The notes under the pieces were generated by a model. That model was not told the origin of the DNA. It saw only the letters and a program-made list of their open reading frames with translations, and ran no database searches. A stretch of 64,000 bases of DNA from Cyclospora cayetanensis (Eukaryota; Apicomplexa; Conoidasida; Eucoccidiorida; Eimeriidae): positions 79,541-143,540 of the forward strand of contig NW_020312043.1 in assembly GCF_002999335.1 (NCBI RefSeq), given 5' to 3'. Below are positions 57,601 through 64,000 of this stretch, one piece after another. A program made the position numbers and the translations under genes. Within the stretch, counting starts at the first letter, position 1. Each line of letters begins with the position of its first letter.

Positions 57601-60600
57601 CGAAAAATCCGGTCCGACCTAGTTACAAACAAGAAGCAGCAAGAGCAGCACCAACAGAAAGAGCAGCACCAACAGAAGGAGCAGCACCAACAGAAGGAGC
57701 AGCACCAACAGAAAGAGCAGCAAAAGGAAGAGCCGCCTTCGTCGTCTATAGCTGCCTCTGGCTGTATCCTTCCGGTTCCTCTCATCACCCCTAAAACACA
57801 ATCGCCATCGATGCAGCAGCAGGCACCCTGGAAGCCGTCAGCAGATGGAAAGACAAGTTCAGCAGCAGAAAGGGCAGCAGCCGCGGCAGAAGCAGCACTG
57901 GCTGCACTTGAGGCCGAAGCAGCACAAGCAGCACAAGCAGCAACAGCAGCAACAGCAACAACAGCAACAACAGCAACAACAGCAAAACCAGCAGCAGTAG
58001 AAGTACAGCGAACTAGCGTAGCGGCGGCCTCATCACTGCACAACGCAGCCTCTTCTGCTGTCATCACTTCTCCTACGGAGCAGAAACGCGAGCTAACAAA
58101 AGAGGCCTTGCCGCAGTCAGCAGCAGCAAAACAGGAGGCTTGTAGAAGAGCTGTTTTCCGTTCGAAACGGCCATCACATGCGGAGGTCGGAGAAGCGTCT
58201 AGGCCTGAGAAAGCGTTCTGCCCTGAGACGGAGGTGCCAGCAAACGCTGCGCGTGAAGGGGAAGCGACGGGGGAGGAAGAGGCGGCGAAGCTTTCGAGGC
58301 AGCGAGAGCCACAGAGCAAGGCCACTCCAGGGATGGGAAGGAGTGAGAACCGTAGAACGGGCAGTGTGAAAAACGCATACAGCAGCAGAAGCAACACCAG
58401 CACTGGCAGAACTGCAGGAGCAACTGTGCGGAGAGGAGGTTCATCCCCCATGGCAAACGATACACTCCACCGGCAGCAGTCCTCTTCCCCGATCCGCTCA
58501 ACGCATGCACGCCAGGTGCAGAGGCAGAAGCAGCAGCAGGAGAAGCAGCAGCAGGAGAAGGCTGCAGCATTAGCAGGGAAGACTACTCGGAGTGCAGCTA
58601 CGCCCTCGGCAGTTCAGAGCAGCACAGGGAGCCAACAGCAGCAGCCGCGGCAGTGGCAGGTGCTGCTGCAGCAGAGGCAGCGGCTGCGCCAACAGCAGCA
58701 GCTGCAGCAGCAGCAACTCACGCCTCTGGAAGCCATGAAGCTGCGGAGGATTCGCGTGAAAGAGTTGGCGCTGAAGCAGAGGCTGATGGCTAGTGGCCTA
58801 CCGTAAGCGTAAATATACGGCATTTTACGGTGTTAGGGTTTGATGGTATGAAGGAGAGAGGCGGCTGTCTGCTCATGCGTGGAGCATGATGGGAAGGTAG
58901 AAGCCTGTCGGCAGTGTTTTAGCGAGGCAGAGCACCAGTTTCGTCTGCACGGAGCAAAGCGGAAAAAGCGCAGAAGCTCGGTTGGCTCTGGCTGAGGCAA
59001 CGAAAGTCAACTACTACTACTATTCCTGCTGTTGTGGCTATTGTCGCTGCTGCTGCTGTCTTTGTTTGCGGTGCTCTGCAGCAAAAAGCTGCAGCAAGAA
59101 CTCGAAGAGTCTGAGGAACCCCCCGCGAAGGCGGCTCCTGCGCCTCCTCGAGCATCTATGAAGGCAAGGCTAACGCTTCTGAACCGAAACTAGAACCCTG
59201 GTATTCACAGTAAAACGCCTCTGCAGTTGCTCAATAGGCTTAGTTGAAATATTGTTGTCGTGACTCTGAGGAGGGACTGCGAGACAACACTCCTGGGGCA
59301 GCAGTGTAAAATCGACAGCCTAACATAAAGAAGGCACCTGGAGGAGCTGCAAATACGCAGAGCCGCTGTCATATTTTTTTTGCACAACAAGTGTGCCGTG
59401 TCGCACGCCCTCTTAAGCCATCCAACAGCGTTCGCAACATTTATTTTCAGAGGGAAATAGCAGCCGCTGGGATCGCAGCCGCGGCACAAAGGGTGCAAGG
59501 CAAGAGGATCCAGCAGCGGCAAGGGGCTGCAGACACAGCGGCGGTCGTTGATGCTGCCGTTCTTTCCGCGAAGAAGCGCTTGAGAAGAAATCAGCGATTC
59601 TTTTTGCAGCAGCAGCACCTCTTGCAGCATCCTCACCAGCGGACTCGGGATGTATGCTGCAGCAGCATCAAAAACAGCCGCACGAATGCCCTTTCTCTCT
59701 CTAGATTTAGATGCTCTTCAAGGGACTGCTGCGCTGGGAAGCGTGGGCTTCTACATTCGATGCAGTGCAAGCATGTCTATTTCTCTCTCTCTTTCTCTGT
59801 ATGTGTATATGCTTTAGGAACTTCTAAAGCGGCGGGATGAACGCATCATGGCCTTTGTGAGGCAGCAACTGCTGCTCTCGGAAGACTCCGATGCACGAGA
59901 AGCTCCTTCCGCTTCTCGTGCTGCAGGCGGCTCAGGGTTGCAGCAGCGCCAGCAGGCCCGCGTCTCGCAGTCGCCGAACTTCGTGCTGCTTACTGAAAGG
60001 CAACGCGAAATGTTGCAAAACAGTTGCCCGAAGCAGAGAAGCACCAGCCTGTCGAAGCAGCAGGAAAAGCAGCCTCCTGCAGGGAGTGCCGTGAGAGGCT
60101 GCGGTGAACCCATCCCGCTTTCTTTGGCGTTGCAGCAGCGCGAGCAGCAGCGACGTGGATCTGGAGAGGCTGCAGTGTTGCCTTCCCCCCCAAAAGAGAC
60201 AGGGCCTGCAAAGGCAATGGCAGCTGCTGCTGCAGCAGCCACTGCCTTTGTGTCTCTTTTGCCAGATCCGCCAGCGTTTCTGGAGGCCGACGCGTCTGCA
60301 TGTCTGTCTCCTGCAGAACTAGCAACGCAGCGGCTGCAAGAAGGCAGCAGCATGCCACCCTCTCCAGCAGCCTCCGTTTCCTCTCCACGTGGCCTGTGCC
60401 TGCCTGAGGCGGCGATCCGCGTGCCGTCTTCGCGCGTCTCCGTCTGCCGCATTCCAGAGAGGCCCCTCCAAGTTCGTGCAGCAGCGACCCCCCTGACATC
60501 GGCAAGAACGCCAGCTTCCGAAAAGGGGGCTCAACATCAGCGGTGGCTCCAGGAAGTCGAGCCTTGCGCGGATCGGGGGAAGCGGGGGATAGAGCTGGAC

Positions 60601-61863
60601 GAAGAAACAAAGCTCTCGGCGTTTTACTGCCGACCGGAAGCCCGTGCAAGCGCGACAAATCGCGATAGCTGCCGCAGCAACAGTCCCGAAGCGTCAGTGC
60701 CTTTCCTGATGAAAACTGCGTCTCCTCCTCCTACGCAGTCGCCGCTGCAGCAGCAGCTCGAGCGCCGTCCTCAAGCGGCCTCAGAAAGGCCACTTCGGCA
60801 GCCCACGCCTCGCCGAGAGCATCAGGAAGAAGACGGCATTTTTTTTTCCTGCAGCGATAACAAGGCCAGAACTGCGCATTTTGACGGAACAGGATTTGGC
60901 CGTGCGTCTTGCTATCGGGGAGACGGGGAGACTGCATGCGAGCAATGGCCTCCTTCAGATGGCGTTGAGTGTTTTTCGCGTCGATCCGTGGTGCGCCGCC
61001 TCGCGCCTTCGGACGGCGAGGAAAACCAGGAGCCCTCTCCGCATCGCGCTTTCTCGCAATGCCCTCAGGGATCCGTCTCCGCATGTACCTCCCCGAGGGA
61101 AGCCTCTAGCAGCAGGAGCAGCAAGAGGGGTGCTCTGACGGCCAGAGAGACGCCTATGGCCGCTGCTGCTGCTGCAGCGGCGGCGGCAAAATTACGAGGC
61201 TCTGCAGAAGAAGATCCCAAAGCGAGGCGTGTTGTTGTGCGATTGTCGCTAAGTGGCCTCGCGAACCAGCCTCAACTCAGGGGCGCCGTTGCTTCAGGTG
61301 CCTTGTCGGCTCAGAGAAAACTGCAGGGAGAAACTGCTCACCAAGAGCCCAACTGGGTGCAGCAGCGTGCAGACACAACAACGCACTGTCCTAAGGACGC
61401 CGTTGTCTCCCAGCCACGCCAAGTTGGAGGCGTGAAGGCCTCACGTCAGCAGCAGGAGACAAGCGCCCTTATTCCCAACAAAAGCATTTTCAGCAGTGCG
61501 ATGCCTCGCAGTTCTGACGGCGCTTCACGGGGTTCCTGGATGGACGGTGGTCACCGTAGTAAGGATGCAGAGACAGCTACAAGCGCGCCGACTCGAACTT
61601 CGGTGTCGCCAGCATCCCAGCGTGCAGGAAAGCCTACGCAGAAGAGGCCTCTTAAGGTTTTGGCAAGGCTGCAGTCAGCAGCAGAAGGCGAACCTAGCAG
61701 CACTCCCCGCAGCGGGAATCACCTGTTTCGCTCGGCAAAAGGGTTTTTCTCTGCAGAAACACCGTCCTGCCCGCAAAAGCAGGAGTCCAGCGGCGATGAG
61801 CAAGAGAAGGCGAGGGGGCTGGTGCTGCTTAGAGAAGGCTTTGAATCTTTTTTGGATACATAA
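51672..61863 (+). CDS. giant coiled-coil/low-complexity protein, nine exons (about 2827 aa)
   Basis: Model: 51672-52646, 52836-53208, 53350-53882, 54056-54251, 54570-56043, 56199-58802, 59082-59163, 59451-59651, 59818-61863; all phases agree (2828 codons). The ATG has a good context (aaaaATGG). Exon 3 encodes a long coiled coil (ETLRTLQGLRAELEDNQQRL; heptads to about residue 620). More helical segments lie at FERKALAERLRRLAQRLQQQ, VIRVLDVLMQQIEASLG and ELLKRRDERIMAFVRQQLL. The rest is Ala, Gln and Ser runs. No enzyme motif or membrane span. The length and coiled coils would fit a centrosomal, cytoskeletal or conoid-type structural protein, but that is inference. The TAA codons ending the exon 5 and exon 6 frames lie inside GTAAGT/GTAAGC donors. 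Intron 7 uses GCAAGG. It may instead be two or three genes, and 52998-53081 inside exon 2 could be an in-frame intron. Confidence 0.6.
52690..52800. repeat. CT/TCTCTG microsatellite in intron 1 of the giant gene
   Basis: Pyrimidine-rich tandem TCTCTG/TCTC just upstream of the exon 2 acceptor; it doubles as an extended polypyrimidine tract. Confidence 0.85.
54357..54513. repeat. GTGTATGT microsatellite in intron 4 of the giant gene
   Basis: About 155 bp of GTGTATGT/GTACGT variants. It is the same repeat type as at 18756-19056 and 33456-33725. Confidence 0.88.
57649..57720 (+). repeat. 18-bp coding repeat (HQQKEQ, four copies)
   Basis: Four nearly identical 18-bp units encode HQQKEQ in exon 6 of the giant gene, followed by a short diverged unit. 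Confidence 0.9.
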
Positions 61864-63184
61864 AAACCTGTGCCGTAGACAGCTTCTTCTTGATGAGACC
61901 ACGCCGTTTAGCGAATAGCTGCTGCAGCAGGACGCAGCATGCTGGTACACTGCTACGTTCTTATTCTCCCTCATGAAGCAGCGACCGCAGCGCCAACGGG
62001 ATGAGGGGTGGCTTATGTGGCTGCGTCTCGCCCTGATGTTGCCCGTCCTTTTGTACGTGTCCCTACGAAGCAACGCCAGGTTCTGCCAAGGCCTGTGCTT
62101 GCTGTACGCTTCTCTGGTTCTCGAAGCCCCTAAAAGAGCATGTTGCCAAAGCTAGACATCGATCACGGCAAATCTATTTATGAATACCCAGATCATTAAA
62201 TTATAGACTAGAAGCACCAAAAACCAATCATAATGTTCCTGTGAATTTGCCGGATTCGGCGCGATTAAAAAAGTAGGCATAGCCTGGTGGATGTTTGTGC
62301 TGGTAGTGCGCATTGATTGGAGAGGTGCAAAAGGATGATTAGATCGCTTCTTGCGTGCCGCTCAAAATTCATGATCCATTATAATTTTCCACCGTCCTCG
62401 GGTTTTTCCTGCTGCATAAATTTGCATACCCGCGTACGGAGTTGTGGATTCATAGTCGCGACATTGGCCAACGCATCCAGAGTCCGCCCTGCACATTGCT
62501 CAGTCGTGTGGTACTTGCAGCTAAGACTCTGCAGTCTAGGGGCACCGCTACAAAAAGGGAAGTCGTAGAATATAGAGGAAGTCCATCCGCGGTTCGAGAA
62601 AAAGGCCAAGAGTATGCTGAAGATTCACGCACTGAAAAAATTCCTTGCAGCAGTTCTTTGGTGTCTCGGTGTCTCTCAGGATGCCTATGCAAGGCTTACA
62701 TCGCCTGAATCAAAGCGTGCGTAGTAAGAACCCTTCTACAAAGCTATGCTTGGCTACTAGAGCGCCGCAGTTTAGAGAACTGTTGGAGTGGATCGCTTGG
62801 TCATGAGAAGCAGTGCTTTCTGCAAAGCACAAGAAATACACCCACACTCAAGCGGGTGATTCAGGCCCTTGAATGGTCGCTGCTACAGAGTGCTGTACTC
62901 AGATGTGTTCTGCAGAATCCGAACGAGATAAAACCCCGAGTCTAGCTATCGGACACTTAGCATACCCGTTTTTGCCAGATGGCTCTTCTAAACTCAGAGT
63001 TTGGAGCCTCTGCATGCAGCTGATCCAGATGCTCCGCAAGTCAGATCCTCTGCATTATCCGCATGTACCTTCACATCGTGCTAAGAAGGGCACTAGTGGT
63101 ACTCTCCAGTGCTCAGGGCTTTCTCTCTAAGGTCTCCATAGTGTGACACTAAACTCGAGACTCGGTGCAAACTAAGCAATGTTG
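61864..63184. other. 3' flank of the giant gene and repeat-poor DNA
   Basis: No supported gene. A short ORF at 61973-62155 contains a hydrophobic stretch (WLRLALMLPVLLYVSL) but follows the stop of the giant gene closely and is probably 3' UTR. The plus strand near 62470-62560 reads VVLAAKTLQSRGTATKREVV, faintly like the middle of a retroelement RNase H, too weak to call. Confidence 0.35.
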
Positions 63185-63325
63185 CCGAGTGTCGCCACGA
63201 GGCCTACGCCTTCCCCTGCCTGCACCACTCAGAGTTCCCAGCACAAGGGATGAGAGACACTATGGATGCGCCTAGTTGTATCCTCTAAGCACTTGGAGAA
63301 TACACAGCTAGTTGCTCACTGCATC
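63185..63325 (-). repeat. LTR-like repeat, copy E
   Basis: The complement reads GAGCAACTAGCTGTGTATTC, then CAACTAGGCGCATCC and GGGAACTCTGAGTGGTGCAG, the same order of blocks as copies B and C. No adjoining pol could be proven before the window ends. Confidence 0.55.
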
Positions 63326-64000
63326 TAGTACACATGTAAAAGAACGTTGCTTCTTGCCGTATCGAGCTACAAGTTTCCTGCAATGGTGTATACGAACAGG
63401 CACCCCAATTAGTCGAATCCTAATCAATTATAATCGGGTATGACTAGTATACTAGCGGGTCTTGAAGTGTAGCTTAGCCTACTACATCAGGGCCACCTCA
63501 ACTGCACGCAGTTATGTTCCTTAACTGTACATCGAGACTCACCACGTGCAAGACAGCGGCAAAGTTCCCACCGTGGCGGTACGTCCAGGAAAGCAGCAAC
63601 GCAAAAATCGGGCAGCTCAAAACCTAAATGTGTGCACCAGCCGCTAAGCCTAAGTAGACAGTGAAAAAGAGACAAACACTGACTAATAATGAACGAGGAA
63701 CCAAAGCAACGTGACCGCGGTCATGCGGTGGCTCCATGCAGTCGAAGCGCTGCAATCTGTAAATCTCTTGCTTGGATATAACAAAAAAGTGCAGTGGGTA
63801 AAGAGTATCGAATCACTCACTTATCCGGCAGTGTCCCCACACCATATACAGCAGTCCCGTGCAAGTTCAGTCAGGACATGCCGCATAGTTCATCTCCATA
63901 CCCTGAAAGAGACCTAACGGCATAATTGTAGAGCCAATCTACTTGAGAGCGTCTGGCCACAAATCCACATATGGAAAACACCTTGGTAAACGCCAACCTT
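63326..64000. other. repeat-poor end of the window
   Basis: Short ORFs only; nothing recognised. Confidence 0.35.

Noticed and set aside
54581..58451. Several minus-strand frames of 200-320 codons opposite the giant gene
   Set aside because: Low-complexity shadows (Ser, Ala, Cys, Leu) of CAG-rich plus exons; the plus frames carry the consistent splice phases.
62440..62708. Possible RNase H fragment (AAKTLQSRGTATKREVV)
   Set aside because: Only one weak block of similarity, without the TDH or ADALSR motifs, and oriented opposite to the nearby LTR-like copy.
1..64000. CRISPR array, rRNA, prophage or bacterial defence system
   Set aside because: No direct repeats with unique spacers, no rRNA signature and no operon-like gene packing; the spliced genes show this is eukaryotic nuclear DNA.

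Overview
The window looks like nuclear DNA from a coccidian apicomplexan, most likely an Eimeria species. The signs are CAG/CTG-driven runs of Gln and Ala inside coding exons, an ApiAP2-type DNA-binding domain, intron-rich genes with GTAAG/GTGAG donors, amylopectin metabolism, and an alternation of repeat-rich gene blocks with repeat-poor, gene-poor blocks that carry decayed LTR retroelements. The species call is an inference.

Layout: 1-2238 holds the 3' part of an AP2-domain gene; 4617-5732 (-) a secreted protein of unknown function; about 7475-12665 (+) a ruined Ty3/Gypsy (chromovirus-like) element; 16748-18725 (+) a three-exon multi-pass membrane protein; 22665-24953 (+) a poly-Gln protein with two Kazal domains; 28219-35821 (+) a 16-exon GH13 glucan branching enzyme-like gene; 36898-38385 (-) a Pro-rich multi-pass membrane protein; 39604-40821 (+) a protein with a weak EF-hand-like segment; about 41660-47040 (-) a second ruined chromovirus-like element; 48559-49996 (+) a seven-exon longin R-SNARE (VAMP7-like); 50592-50664 (-) tRNA-Val(UAC); 51672-61863 (+) a series of phase-compatible exons that I join into one coiled-coil, low-complexity protein of about 2827 residues.

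The genes do not form a pathway. They are an ordinary eukaryotic series: transcription control, secretion and a protease inhibitor, storage-polysaccharide metabolism and vesicle fusion. Exon models were built by eye from reading frames, family motifs and splice phase. The branching enzyme model (906 codons) and the R-SNARE model (220 codons) both close in frame with complete motif sets. Three introns in the models begin with GC (GCAAG) instead of GT. Two 'stop codons' in the giant gene lie inside good splice donors.

The gene-poor blocks are not empty. Both strands carry frameshifted gag, protease, RT, RNase H and integrase remains, and an LTR-like repeat recurs at least five times. I saw no CRISPR, rRNA or bacterial-type system.
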